A stretch of 64,000 nt of DNA from Anisodus tanguticus (lineage: Eukaryota > Streptophyta > Magnoliopsida > Solanales > Solanaceae), in assembly GCA_034509755.1 (NCBI GenBank), contig JAVYJV010000130.1:62001-126000 (forward strand). The letters are read 5' to 3'. The position numbers and the translations under genes were made by a program. Shown piece after piece: positions 11,950 through 23,470 of the stretch. Under the pieces are notes generated by a model. It was not told where the DNA came from. It saw only the letters and a list, made by a program, of their open reading frames with translations, and did no database searches. Positions within the stretch are counted from its first letter, which is position 1. Every line of letters begins with the position of its first letter.

Positions 11950-13148
11950 TTAAACTCTAATGAGTGCAAAACACAAGTCTTCACCCTTTACGAATGCCCA
12001 CAATTGAACCGAGTACCACTTTTCAAAGCATTCCTTCTTACCACCTCATTCAAAGTATGTAACCAACACATAACTTGAACTTATTTTCCCATTATCTTTG
12101 TTCATAAACCATTTTCTCAGATTGATTTTACATTTTTGACGCGAGGGCTCAATCAACGTCACACTCATCGTACACATTTTGCCCCCAATACGAGTACTCA
12201 AACGTGCCTCTTCTTCTGGATTAAGAAAAAATTCTCCTAGCCAAAGAAACGTAGTTACCTCCTTTTGTGGGATTGAAAGCCTGCCCTCTGCTGGTTTAAC
12301 ATCAGTCTTGAATAGTGTTTTTTCAATGACCAAAATAGCTAATTTCAGACAACCCCCAAACTCAGTAATCACATTCTTGAATTCAATAGGCAATATTCGT
12401 TGATTACAACAGATGATGTAGCTCTAACAATAATGTTCCTCTTTGCCTTCTTCTTTTCCCTTGCAGCTTCTTCTTTGTCTGATTTTTCGACCAATTTTTC
12501 GTTCAAGAAGCGGTCTTGATTGTTGAAACCAAGTGGGACGTGGTTGGTTACTTCTCGTGATCTTTTTCTGATAACGGACAATTGTTTTTTCGGATTTCCA
12601 AATGCAAAATTAGCACTAACCCTCAAAGTGATTATAGACATTGTGTTTCCCCTATCCTCATCAGGGGCCTTTACATTGTGTTCATGTTTTTGTGATTTTT
12701 TGAGACGGAAGAATTCTTGATTGCGGACACCAGCACTCCAATTGATTTTCAACACTCCGCTTTCTTGTTCTTCAGAATTATTATTTTCCACAGCTTTCTT
12801 GGTCATCGATTCATCACCATTGCACAAAAATTGTTCAGTAACATTTCTAGGCCATGCGTTTGGCATTGATCGTTTCCCCTTTGGGACTACGAAATCAAGA
12901 ATTGAATTTTCTTGATGATCAAGAACTATGGGGAATGTTGACAATATGGACTGAATATTGTGAGTGATTTTTTCTTCTTTCTTGATACAAAATTCTCTGT
13001 CTTGCTCAGCTATTAAGTTATCTTCTTCTCCACACAGATATTTTAACCATCCAACTTCAGACACAACCAACAAGTAGTCCATTCGACTCGTGTTGGGCTT
13101 AAACTCCATGCCCAAAAAATCATCTACACACAACATTGTGAAAACCAT
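11950..13148 (-). pseudogene. B3 DNA-binding domain protein, frameshifted copy 1
   Basis: Plant-specific nuclear protein with a C-terminal B3 domain, a fold that binds DNA in the major groove. The first frame (13148-12369) gives about 259 residues starting MVFTMLCVDDFLG, lysine-rich near its end (EKKKAKR, a possible nuclear signal). The B3 domain follows in another frame (about 12393-12046): KTLFKTDVKPAEGRLSIP, FFLNPEEEARL, MSVTLIEPSRQKCKINLRKW, SSYVLVTY. Relative to copy 2 (50019-50379) there is an extra base near 12050 after VTY, and another shift near the end where LWAFVKGEDLCFAL becomes readable to a TAA at 11950-11952. A third shift joins the two main frames near 12405. Two to three frameshifts mean a pseudogene unless an intron explains one of them. 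Family by recall: the At1g05920/At2g31720-like B3 group. Confidence 0.7.
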
Positions 13149-13650
13149 GTTTGTTGGTCGAACAAATAATACAACAAAAGAAGAGATTGAAAGAATTATT
13201 AGTTTTGTCAGAAGACAAGCAAAGACAGAACGTAACAGAAGGTTTTATAGAATGAAGTAAATAGTCTCCTCATTCTAAACTATTCAGGTTGGATTAGAAT
13301 TCTAAACCTGAATAGTTTCAGACAACTTCTTATGTTGCTATTTGTTTTTTTACTATTTTTCTTAATTAAATACTTACGCTTTCTATAATGTTAATGTTGT
13401 TATATTTTTTTCTGTTTTTTTTCTTTTCAAAATGTAATTCTATTTGGACGAATGTGTCAATTGGGATAACTACGAAAATTTAGAAAATATGAATTCCTAG
13501 TAAAAAAGGTCTATGCTTTGATAGTATGAAAAATATTTACACAAGTACATTAATTTTTAGTTATTTCAGGTAAATGTTTTAATAAGCATTAATTGGATAA
13601 TTTAGTTAAAATATTAACTAAATTTAGTAAAACCATATATATATTACACC
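13149..13650. other. Upstream flank of the B3 pseudogene
   Basis: AT-rich. The stretch at about 13160-13260 may be its leader. No promoter element can be called with confidence. Confidence 0.4.
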
Positions 13651-13793
13651 CAGTGGCGGATCCAGAATTTTTTTTAAGGGTGTTCAAAATCTATATTTAC
13701 ATAAAAGATAAAAATTTACCTTATATATATAGTGTATTTTTTTGCCAAAAGTGTTCAGGTGAATACCGTGGAACCTTACTAGATCAGCCCCTG
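13651..13793. mobile_element. hAT-like MITE, 143 bp
   Basis: Begins CAGTGGCGGATCCAG and ends in the reverse complement of CAGGGGCTGATCTAG, an imperfect terminal inverted repeat of the CAGNGGCGGA type seen in hAT-derived MITEs. Flanking octamers ATTACACC and ATCACACA match at 6 of 8 positions, compatible with an old 8-bp hAT duplication. Non-coding. Confidence 0.6.
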
Positions 13794-13794
13794 A

Positions 13795-13812
13795 TCACAC
13801 ACACACACACCT
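13795..13812. repeat. (CA)n microsatellite
   Basis: A short run of CA repeats immediately right of the MITE. Confidence 0.8.
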
Positions 13813-14261
13813 CTTCCTCCGATTCTGCTAATGCGGGATGTTATACATCGAATTTTCCTTTTTTTTTCCCATATATATATTGTCATTGAGTTAATATACA
13901 TCATTCACTATGATGAATTTGTGTAAATTGCTTAGGAAAAATGGTTACAACTTATATCATACAAGCCGTTCAGTCGTGAATGTATATAATAACTCCCATC
14001 AATTTATATTCTAATGTGTAATCGACAGAGTTGCAAAGTGTTATACAACGAGTGACGTGTCACAACCAGATGATCGAAATTTGATCTTTCAATCATTTGT
14101 ATTTTCTGAACAATTCACACCCGAAGTAAGTTTATTTCATATGATGAGCATATGAAATGAGTTTAAATGAAAACATGAGATTCATGTAGCCGACCTTAAC
14201 CAGTCTGGCATTGAGGCGGAGTTATTGCTAAACTTTACGAAGGGAACATTCTTTTCATTTA

Positions 14262-14470
14262 GAGCCTGTTTGGATTAGCTAAAAAAGTAGTTTTTAATCA
14301 ATTGAACTAAAGCACTTTTAAAGTGCTGGAGCTTAATTTAAAAAGAAGCAGTTACGTGTGTGGCTAAAAATGCTGAAGTTTAAAATAAGCAGTTGATGTG
14401 TTTGGTGAAAAAGTGTTGAAAGCACTATATTCTGTTAGAACGACTAAAATGCCCCTTAAGCTGTTAACAC
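14262..14470 (+). mobile_element. Degenerate MITE-like repeat starting GAGCCTGTTTGGATTAG
   Basis: The left end GAGCCTGTTTGGATTAG and the internal TTGATGTGTTTGGT and AAGTGTTG..AGCAC are shared, in reverse complement, with 30073-30233, which ends CTAATCCAAACGGGCTC. This identifies one dispersed family. A right terminal repeat was not found in this copy. Confidence 0.5.
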
Positions 14471-14939
14471 TGAAATGAATTAATAATTGAATTTTTAAAA
14501 TTCTAAATTTATTTTAGTACAAGTATTTTATGGTTCAATTTATTTAAAGTTCTAAATTTATTAGATAAATTTATTTTAAATAAAGAGAAGTTTTTTTTCT
14601 TTTGGATCATATCGTCAGTGTATACGTTCCATCAATGTGAATCTTATTTTAAAATCATGAATAAATTGTTTTAATCAAGCTAACACTATATGTTCCTAAA
14701 ATAGTAATGTTTCCATGTCTTTAGTAATATTTATATATGAAAAAAAGCAAAATGTGGAGAATAATATCTTTAAGGAAAAGATCAGCTACGAGAAGTGCAT
14801 AAACCAAGAAAAGGATTATTTACTAGGCTTTGAAGTTTAAAAAGAAAAAAGTTTTACATATCAAAAGTTTTGATTCATTAAAAGTTGCAGAGAGCTTCAC
14901 AATAAATAGAGTAGCCAACAGAAATGTTCATAGGAATAG

Positions 14940-15177
14940 GTGAAAGAAGGAAGATAAGTGTATAAACACTTGCTGAGAAATCACTTTCCCAGCAAGTGGG
15001 ATTCCTTTGAATATTCTGTCATGTCAACAGCTTGTACCAGACCTGCGCAGAGAACTGGCATGTAAAGAATAAGTGAGAATGACTCTCATCAGCTTGCTCA
15101 CATAATGGATATCCAGTCCTGGCAGTAATTTCCCATTTCTGTAATCTATCTCTTATATATAGCCTAAGTTGTACAAC
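14940..15177 (-). pseudogene. LINE C-terminal zinc-binding (zf-RVT) domain
   Basis: In reverse complement it reads TARTGYPLCEQADESHSHLF and then FTCQFSAQVWYKLL, the C..C....H..H/C pattern (CPLC..E...HLFF.C) of the zinc-binding region at the end of plant L1 reverse transcriptases. A stop follows. It is continuous with the LINE RT domain on the other side of the copia insertion. Confidence 0.8.
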
Positions 15178-15440
15178 TGAAAGAAATAATCCCCTTCATT
15201 ATTTTCATTGATTGAATAGGTATATATACAAGTTACATCTTTCCATAATACTACAAATCCTTTTCCTATTCTACTTCTAAATCCTTATTCTACCATAATT
15301 CTAACTATACAATTATGGTAGGTGTATAACACTAATTAAGGTATCCTTTTTATTACAATATACTACAAATATATATACCATATATACACCTATTATTTCT
15401 GGCCGAGAGGCCAAGAGGCCCAATTCTGGTCTGTTTAACA
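15178..15440 (-). repeat. 3' LTR of A2 (263 bp)
   Basis: In sense it runs from TGTTAAACAGACC to GATTATTTCTTTCA. Its R/U5 part (TATATATAC, CAATCAATGAAAATAAT) is shared with the other family A LTRs, while the first 130 bp of U3 differ and carry GGCCTCTTGGCCTCTCGGCC. A pyrimidine run (CACCCCCCAT, the complement of the purine tract) abuts it at 15441. Confidence 0.92.
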
Positions 15441-18400
15441 CACCCCCCATGATCATAGCGGGCGGTTTTCGAATTTGAGACTGTCCCTAAAATCTTCAAA
15501 GAGAACCCATTTGGTAGACCCTTTGTAAAGATGTCTGCAATTTGATAACGAGACGGGACATGGCATACGCGAACTTGACCCTTTGCAACCTTTTCCCGGA
15601 CAAAGTGAATGTCCATTTCGATATGCTTGGTGCGTTGGTGTTGAACGGGGTTACCTGAGAGGTAGATGGCACTAATGTTATCGCAATATACCAAGGTTGC
15701 CTTCTGAATGGGACAATGAAGCTCCAAAAGCAAATTACGTAGCCAACAGGACTCGGAGACCACATTCGCTACCCCTCGATATTCTGCCTCTGCACTTTGG
15801 AGCGTGACGAGAGTTGCTTGACGTTTTGCCGACCATGAGACCAAGTTGTTGCCAAGGAACATACAGTAGCCGGAAGTCGACCGTCTGGTGTCGGGACAAC
15901 CACCCCAATCAGCATCCGTGTAAGAGACAAGTGTGGATGTAGATGAAGGATACAAGTGCAACCCATAGTCCAGTGTCCCCTGAATATACCGAATGATGCG
16001 TTTGATTGCATTCATGTGCTCAACCCTGGGATCATGCATGAATAAACACACCTGCTGAACCGCATATGTAATATCCGGTCTGGTAAAGGTAAGATACTGG
16101 AGGGCCCCTGCAAGACTGCGATAGCGGGTCGGGTCCTCGTATGGTGCACCTGCTGCGGCACTCAGCTTTGGGTTTGCATCAACCGGTGTGGAAGTGGACT
16201 TACAGGATGACATCCCCGCCCTCTCGATGATCTCAGCAGCATACTTCCGTTGAGATAGAAATAAGCCACATGAATGACGCTTGACGGCAATCCCCAAAAA
16301 ATAACTCAACGGCCCCAAGTCCTTCATAGCAAACTCAGAAGTGAGCATGGTCATGATAGATTGGCGCAAGGCATCGGAAGAGGCGGTCAAGATGATATCA
16401 TCCACATACAACAGAATGTAGGCCAAAGAAGAACCACGGCGGTAGATGAACAAGGAATTGTCTGACCGGCTATGAGTGAATCCAATAGTTGAAACAAAGT
16501 CAGCAAACCTCGTGTACCAGGCCCTCGGAGACTGCTTAAGCCCATATAAGGACTTCTTCAACAAACATACATGATGAGGACGGTTTGGATCCCTGAAACC
16601 CAAAGGTGATGCATATAGAGCTGTTTCCTTGAGATCACCGTGTAGGAAAGCATTTTTGACATCCAAGCTGATGAATTGGCCAAGTCTTTGATAGAGCCAA
16701 GCTAAGCACGGTGCGAATGGTAGCCGGTTTGACCACCGGACTAAACGTCTCCCCACAATCAATTCCAACTGCTGAGTCTTACCATCACCGACAAGTCGTG
16801 CCTTATGTCGAGCAAAGGACCCATCGAATTCTCCTTATGAGCAAAAATCCACATAGACCGATAATATTAATACCATATGGACGGGGCACCAACTCCCACG
16901 TCTTATTATCAATAAGAGCATTATATTCATCGGTCATAGCAATTTTCCAATTAGGGTCATTTAATGCGGACACGGGATTGCGGGGCAAGGGGATTTAGGG
17001 ACATCGAATGTAAATTAAAATGTCTTTTAGGTGTAAAAATACCCCGCCGACTCCGAGTGACCGGTCTATGACTCGATGAAGAATTGAGGGAATTTTGGGA
17101 ATTTTACGGGCTCGGGACGGGCGGCCGGCAGCGGTGGGCCTGCTTGGCCCAAATCGGTAAAGGTGGACTCGGTTTGGACGGACCGGTTCCAGATTGGGGC
17201 TGGCGAGCCCAATTGCTTGGAAGCTGCCGATGGCGGCTTCTTTGGATGTGGCGTTCTTTGTGGGGCCGGGCGGCGCAGTGGGCCCGGCTGGAGGATTTTG
17301 GGTACGGGAGATGTCCGAAAAATTCCGAATAATATATGGGGATATTTGGTCATCCAAAAAATTATATGACTTAGGTTCGGGAGTATGAACTTTCGTAAAT
17401 GGGAATTGAGTTTCATCAAAAATGACATGGCGATTGATTATGATTTTCTTGGAGGATAAATCAAAACACTTATAACCACGATGATTTGACGGATAACCCA
17501 AAAACACACACGGGGTAGACCGAGAGCTCGAAGTTTGTTAATTGTGGTGGATGGGAATAACGGATAACACAAGCACCCAAAAATCCGAAGATGAGAATAA
17601 GATGGGTTCTTATTATATAGTATTTTTAGGGGGGAAGAATATGTCAGACCCTTAGAAGGAATTATGTTAAGAAGATATGTGGCCATTTGTAGAGCATGAT
17701 GCCAAAAATATGGAGGTATGGAGGCATGTAACAGGAGAGTTCGGACAATGTTATTTATGGAACGAATTTTGCGTTCGGCTTTCCCATTTTGTGAAGATGT
17801 ATGAGGACATGAAAAACGAAAATTTATCCCATGAGTAGCACAAAACTCCCGAAACTCCCTATTGTCATATTCTTTCCCATTATCACATTGAATATTTTTT
17901 ATTTCTCTTTCGAATTGAGTACGAATGAACGCTCTAAATTTTATGAAGACGGAAAACACTTGTGATTTATTCGCAATTGGAAACGTCCACAAAAATCTAG
18001 AATAATCATCTAAAAAGAGAACATAATAACGATGACCCATTGAACTAAGAACAGGAGATGTCCATAAGTCGCTATGAATAATGTCAAATGGCATAGAAGT
18101 ATGAGAATTGGAGTCTACAAAGGGCAACTTAACAATTTTTCCTAATGAACAAGACTGACAAATTGGAGTACTATTTGTACCCTTACAAGAAATAAAGCTA
18201 TTTTTATCTAAAGCTGATAAAATAGAAGATCCCGGATGACCCAGACGAGCATGCCATATGGAAGGAGAGATGGCTGCAAAAGCTGATGGCAAGGCTGGAC
18301 TCGATGGACTGAAACCGGGCATGATAGGATACGAGATCCCCCTACTATCACACCTCATGAGATGACTCCCCGTCTTGAAATCCTTCACGGAGAGAAACCG

Positions 18401-18649
18401 AAAGGATCAAATTCAACGAAACGGAATTGTCATTTGTGAATTTTCGGACAGACACTAAATTTTTAATCAATTTAGGAGCATGCAAAGTATTTTTCAAGAG
18501 GAGTGGTGGATTAGGAGGAGACAATGTTTTCTGACCATACCCTAGAATTGGAATAGAACTGCCATTACCAACAATTATCCCCCGAGGGGTGCTCAAATTG
18601 GAATAAGATGAGAGAGTACCTGATTCGGAAGTCATGTGAGTAGTGGCCC
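15441..18649 (-). pseudogene. Copia pol of A2, nearly intact RT-RNase H
   Basis: Read right to left: protease remnant GATTHMTSESGTLSS at about 18650-18605 with the catalytic Asp lost at the deletion junction; GAG-pre-integrase WHARLGHPG near 18255; integrase HSDLWTSP near 18075, CDNGKEYDN near 17885 and SQNGKAERK near 17790; a Pro/Ser-rich linker near 17350-17060; then a 471-residue open frame (16768-15353) covering RT (SLYGLKQSPRAW, YVDD near 16400) and the whole RNase H (YTDADWGGCPDTRR, AEAEYRGVANV, ADIFTKGLP). This frame runs on into the LTR. Frameshifts separate the segments near 18370, 17470, 17000 and 16780. Fewer lesions than A1 or A5, fitting a younger copy. Confidence 0.9.
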
Positions 18650-18785
18650 CTATACAATTATGGTAGGTGTATAACACTAATTAAGGTATCCTTTTTATTA
18701 CAATATACTACAAATATATATACCATATATACACCTATTATTTCTGGCCGAGAGGCCAAGAGGCCCAATTCTGGTCTGTTTAACA
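18650..18785 (-). repeat. Truncated 5' LTR of A2 (136 bp)
   Basis: Identical to 15305-15440, so it keeps the U3 start and loses everything from within U3 through U5 and the primer-binding site. It abuts pol directly. Confidence 0.92.
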
Positions 18786-18790
18786 ACAAC

Positions 18791-20860
18791 AATCCTCAAT
18801 ATAAAAGTCCACCTTTGGCAATCCCGTGCCCGAACCATCTCAAACTCGTTTCCCGCATCTTATAGCAGCTTAACAGTAACTGCTTTGTTCCATATACCAA
18901 TGCTTAGGATATTAAGACACCCTGCTGTCTCAGGTTGACACACTCTTTCCCAAGATACAAGGGCTTTTATTGACAATTCAGCTTTCCCTGTCCACAAGAA
19001 ACTTCTACAAGCCGCTTCAATAACTTTGATCACTTTCTTAGGGAGCACAAAAACACTCGGGCCCAAAACTCTTGTATAGAAAACAGGACTGATTTGATCA
19101 ATTGGACTCTTCCTGCATAAGGAAGAAACTTTGTGGTCCAAGACTTGATTCTTCCCAAAATCTTATCTATTAGGGGCTTACACTGTACAATTGAAAGTCT
19201 TTTAGTGCTTAGGGGCACTCCTAAGTATCTAAAAGGAAGTTCCCCCCGAGTGACACCCATGTTGCTTAAATTTTCTCTTGAGTATCATTATCAATCCCAC
19301 AACAAGTATCTTTTGAACTTTTGGAATGATTGGCAATAAGGCCAGATTTTGGGAAAAACACTAGAACTTGTCATATAGCAACTGCACTGAGCTAATGTCT
19401 CCTCTACATAACAAAACAAAATCATCTGCAAAAGCTAATTGCACAATATTCAATTTGGCACACTTGGGGTGATAATTAAAATTAGGTACATTTTACAATT
19501 GCTTTAACAATATACTAAGATACTCCATACTCAAGACAAAAAGAAATGGGGACATAGGATCCCCTCGCCTTAAACCCTTCTTAGCATCAAAAGGCTGAGA
19601 TGGCCTCTCATTTATAATAATAGAGTAAGAGACAGAGGTCACACATCTCATTATCCATTTCAAAAACACTCCGGGAAATTAAGACTATGCAAAATTTTCT
19701 CAAGATAGGGCCACGCAACGAGTCATATGCTTTCTGCATGTCAATTTTGAGCATGTATTTAGGTGACATATCTTTCCTCTCATACCCCTTCACCAACTCA
19801 TGACTTAAGAATATGTTATCAATAATAACTCTCCCTGGCAAAAACCCTATCTGACTGCAATCTACTAGGCAATTTATAACCATTTGCATTCTTTTAGTCA
19901 ATACTTTTGAGATTATCTTGTAAAGCATAGTACAACAGGATATTGGTCTGAAATCTTTTATGGAAGATGAGTTTTGTACCTTGGGAATTAGAGTGACTGT
20001 GATGCAATTGGTAGCCTTGAACAACTTAGAGTTTTGGAAGAAGCTGAAGACTCGCATCCATAATGTCCTCTCCAATAACAGACCATGTGCTCTTGAAAAA
20101 ATAAGCATTAAATCCATCACAACCTGGAGCTTTTAACTCAGATATATTCTTTAGGGACCTGATCACCTCTTCTCTTATAAATGGGCCAATGCGTTGAACC
20201 TATTGCTCCCTATTAAGTATTTTCCCAAAACTCATCACTCTAAGATCAATTGCAGGTAGTTGTTCTGCACATGTCCCCAACAGAGTCTTGTAAAACCCAA
20301 TTGTTTCATTTTCTATTTTTGATTTATTTGTCATCGCCACCCCTGTAGCTGAGACTAGCCTGGTAATATGATTTTGAGTTATCCTACTTCTAATGCTAGT
20401 ATGAAAATAAGCAGAGTTAGAGTCACCTAGCTTCAGCCACTGCACCCTTAACTATTGTTTTAAAATGCTTTCTTCCACCATAATCCACTTCTCTAAGTCC
20501 TGTTTCAGTACTTTCTCTAGGTCAAATAAGTTGGGATCATTAAAAGTCACTCTATGCTTCTCTTGAAGCTCTAGCAGTCGTTGTCTAGTATCCCGAATTC
20601 TTTGCTCAACTTTGGAGAACTCCCGAGTGTTAAGCTTCTTCATTGCCTCTTTCAGAGCTTTGAATTTGTTCCATATTCTACCCATACCAGTGCTGTGAAT
20701 AGGCTTTCCCAAGTTTTCTGGATAATACTCATAAAAATGTTATACTTACAAAGATGATTCAGGAATCTAAAAGGTTTACCCCCTTGCTTTTGAACAGGAG
20801 CAATAGTAACACACAATAAAGTATGGTCTGAAAATTGCGGATCTTTAACTTCAACTTCCA
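18791..20860 (-). pseudogene. LINE reverse transcriptase, decayed
   Basis: Would copy the LINE RNA at a nicked target. Read right to left: a charged helical region (FKALKEAMKKLNTREFSKVE near 20670); GDSNSAYFHTSIRSR near 20415; RT core PISCCTMLYKIISKVLTKRM near 19940; GFLPGRVIIDN near 19845; KIDMQKAYDS near 19740; the catalytic FADDFVLLCRGD near 19430-19395; then RYLGVPLSTKRLSI near 19225 and FLWTGK near 18985. Stops and frameshifts separate these blocks, so no long ORF remains. Confidence 0.85.
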
Positions 20861-21480
20861 CAGGGCCAGATATTCATCCAAGTAGAATTAACTAGTGCCC
20901 TGTCAATCCTACTATATACATAAGAGTTGGTCCAAGTGAAGAGCACCGCCTACTCACTTCATGATGGTTAAGCCAGTGTTATCTAATAGTTCATTGAAGT
21001 TCCTAATTTCAAGCATCTTGAACTTGACTTCCTCCTATCCTATCCTCTCGCCCCAAGTACAAGTATTGAAATCCCCCATGATGAGCCATGGGAGCTGAGT
21101 AGTTGCCTTCATCCCCTCTAAAGTTTGCTAAAATGGTTGTCCATCAGTAATAGTCTGCATTCCATAAATAGCAGTAAATTTCACCTCCAATGCAGTTGTA
21201 ATATCCCTCAGTGCACAATGTATGAACTAAGAATGAACATGTATCACAGCCAAGTCTACCTTACTAGGATTCCATGTTAGCCAAATCATGCCCCTATTAT
21301 TGTGATCATAGTTGTCATTCCATAATCACGTTGGAAGAACCCGTTTCATAATCTTTGGTGCCCTCTGTTTAGCTACTCTATGCTCTGTAATAGCTATGAC
21401 TACAAACCCCTCTTTATTCTCTACTCTACTAAACTCCTTATGCTTAAAAAGCTTATTAAACCCCTTAACATTCCAAATAG
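20800..21480 (-). pseudogene. LINE apurinic-type endonuclease domain, decayed
   Basis: Endonuclease/exonuclease/phosphatase-type domain that nicks the target site. Readable in two frames: LIMGDFNTCTWGERIG near 21085-21040 (the GDFN motif), FTWTNSYVYSRIDRALVNS near 20950-20890 and DPQFSDHTLLCVTIAP near 20845-20800 (the SDH motif). Stop codons and shifts are interspersed. Confidence 0.75.
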
Positions 21481-21834
21481 GTATGATCATTGAAAAGTTG
21501 CAGGTGGATCAAGGGCCCTTCTCCCTCTACTTATACCAGCTTCATGACTAGTTATGGTAGCTTGGAAGATCTGCTGGAATGTAGTATCTTTGAGGGAAAT
21601 AAATCCATTTTCAGATTCCACTATTTGCTCTTGAATTACCATTGGAGCTTGACTGGCCCCTTTCCCTTTAACTACTTGTCATCCTTCATTAACATTATCT
21701 TCGCCCTGTACATCTTGTATTTTCCCTTGCCCAGCTACCTCATCAACCTTACCAGGCGCATCCTTACTATGCCAAGCTTTCTTGCCCTTCTTGTTATCCC
21801 TCTTAGGCCTTTTATTTTCAACTCTAGCATTCTC

Positions 21835-22470
21835 TTACTTCTGTTGTGGCTTAGGCTTTGGTTCTTGGAAAATATGGCCAATCTGACAGCATAAGGGGCA
21901 ATATTGAGGCCACCACTTATAGCTTACAAACTGTTCAAAGATATTACCACAAGGATCCATCACCTTTACCACTTCAGGAGGTGGTTTTGTTACATCCATT
22001 TCTACCAGTACACGAGCATAAGTCACTCTATGCCTCTTAGAAGTGCATTCATCTGCACATAGAAGCACTCCAAGGTTGCTAGCAATCCTACTCAAAGAGT
22101 TAGGGCTCCAGCAGTTTGATGGAAGGCTAGGGAACAACACCCAAATCGAGATAGTCTTAAGAATCCCTTCACTGAAATTAAATGTAGAACTCCAAGGCGT
22201 CACTATGACAGGCTTCCTGTTTATCATATGAGGCATAATTCCATTATATGTTCTCTATCAATAGGGTTCTGAAGTTTAATGACAAAATAACCATCCTCAT
22301 GGTAGTAGAATACATTAGGCTTATACCCAAATGACCACTAACTAAAAAATCTATAAATTGCCCCCATAGTTAAGGCTCCAGCAACTTCACTGAGTGTTCT
22401 CGATAGCAATTAAATGCTGAGGAGATGAGATCCCGCTGTTGGATGGCCATCGCGTAATGCAACAAGAGAT
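21835..22470 (-). pseudogene. LINE ORF1-like protein (DUF4283 plus CCHC-like knuckle)
   Basis: An open frame at 22236-21835 preceded by collinear but broken sequence to about 22470. Visible: GYFVIKLQNPIDREHIM, MPHMINRKPVIVTPWSS, IWVLFPSLPSNCW and YCPLCCQIGHIF, the layout of the plant DUF4283 domain followed by a CX2C..GH zinc knuckle that precedes L1 endonuclease-RT in plants. An in-frame stop lies just before MPHMIN. It probably binds the LINE RNA. Confidence 0.75.
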
Positions 22471-22500
22471 GGTTAGTGTCCTCTGAGAACTCTAGCACAT

Positions 22501-23470
22501 ACGCCAACTCCCCATTGTCCTTTCTCTCAGATTATCAGCCATGAAATTCTTTTTCATGCCGCACCTCCTTAAATTATCGGCTGTGTGAGTTACGTTTCAT
22601 GCCACACACCATGTGAAGAAAGTGACATAGTTGGCGGTTTTGTACTCCATGTTTCCTTCTAGTCCTCAGTGTTTCTGCGCCAACTTTTTTTGGTGAAAAC
22701 CTTGTAGCCGACTTCTATCAACCTTCCTATTCTCCTTCACCTCTATTTTTAGACTATAAACTCTAAGAAAGGATTCCTGACTTTCTTCGACTCCCAATTC
22801 TGGATAACCTTCCTGAATCTTTTTTTGAAAGCAGTAAGCTGTGATGACCTTCCCGAATCTTATGTCCCAAAAAGTTTTCTTTCCTCATGAGATCAGCCAT
22901 TGTTGTGCCTCTTGCATACACCATAGCATGCATTGAAAATCACACTATATGCCTTTTAAAAGATGTGCCTTATTGCCATTTTCGATGATGTAACAAACAA
23001 ACCTTGTGAACTCATTGCTTCCTCCTTATGATCCCTTTTCTAGAAACCTTCTTAATTTGTAAAAGATGCTTTCTTTTGGTTTGATAAGTATCAAGTTGGC
23101 CAAATTCAAACCGATCGGAAAACAACCGGTCCTTTTTGACCGTGGATCAAGAACATGGGTACTTGTCTTCTTGAATTCCTTACTACTTTGCTTCTCGACT
23201 TACATTAAACAGGCATAGTGTTGCTTTGTTTGGCTTATTACGCTCTCGTTCGGACTTCTAATGTATGTTTATCTTTTTTTGAAGTACTAACACTATAAGA
23301 TCCTCTTTGAGAAAAGAACACTGTTAAGATCTTTGGTTCCAAGCACTCCTTATTCTGCGTCACTCCAGATGCTAATTGTAGTCATTGCTTGAGATGTTCT
23401 TAGTATTTCCTTAATACTAATGTAAGTTCTTGTAACTGCGTGCCATGAATGGTTTGTAGAATAGATTTAT
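22501..23470. other. Stretch between LINE and CESA pseudogene
   Basis: May contain the LINE 5' region (to about 22700) and intron or decayed sequence of the CESA pseudogene. I could not read further CESA exons here. Confidence 0.4.

Larger units (their letters stand above)
15178..18785 (-). mobile_element. Ty1/copia element A2: young, with a 5' deletion
   Basis: Element ends are exact: ACAAC at 15173-15177 and again at 18786-18790. In the element's sense there is a 136-bp remnant of the 5' LTR (18785-18650), then protease through RNase H, a purine tract and a 263-bp 3' LTR (15440-15178). The rest of the 5' LTR, the primer-binding site and all of gag are missing; the LTR remnant joins pol at about 18650. 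The 136-bp remnant is identical to the matching part of the 3' LTR, which points to a recent insertion. It lies inside a LINE. Confidence 0.93.
14880..22500 (-). mobile_element. L1-type LINE, decayed, split by a copia insertion
   Basis: Non-LTR retrotransposon on the minus strand. From right to left: DUF4283/CCHC-like ORF1 (about 22470-21835), endonuclease (about 21480-20800), reverse transcriptase (about 20860-18791), then, beyond a 3.6-kb copia element, the C-terminal zinc-binding domain (15177-14940). Removing the copia element and one copy of its ACAAC duplication makes the LINE contiguous across 15177/18791. About 4 kb of LINE remains against the 6-7 kb usual for plant L1, so internal losses are likely. 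The 3' end and poly(A) could not be placed; both limits are approximate. Confidence 0.85.

Noticed and set aside
12179..12915. Plus-strand open frames across 12179-12915
   Set aside because: They are antisense to the B3 domain frames, which have clear homology and a diverged second copy.
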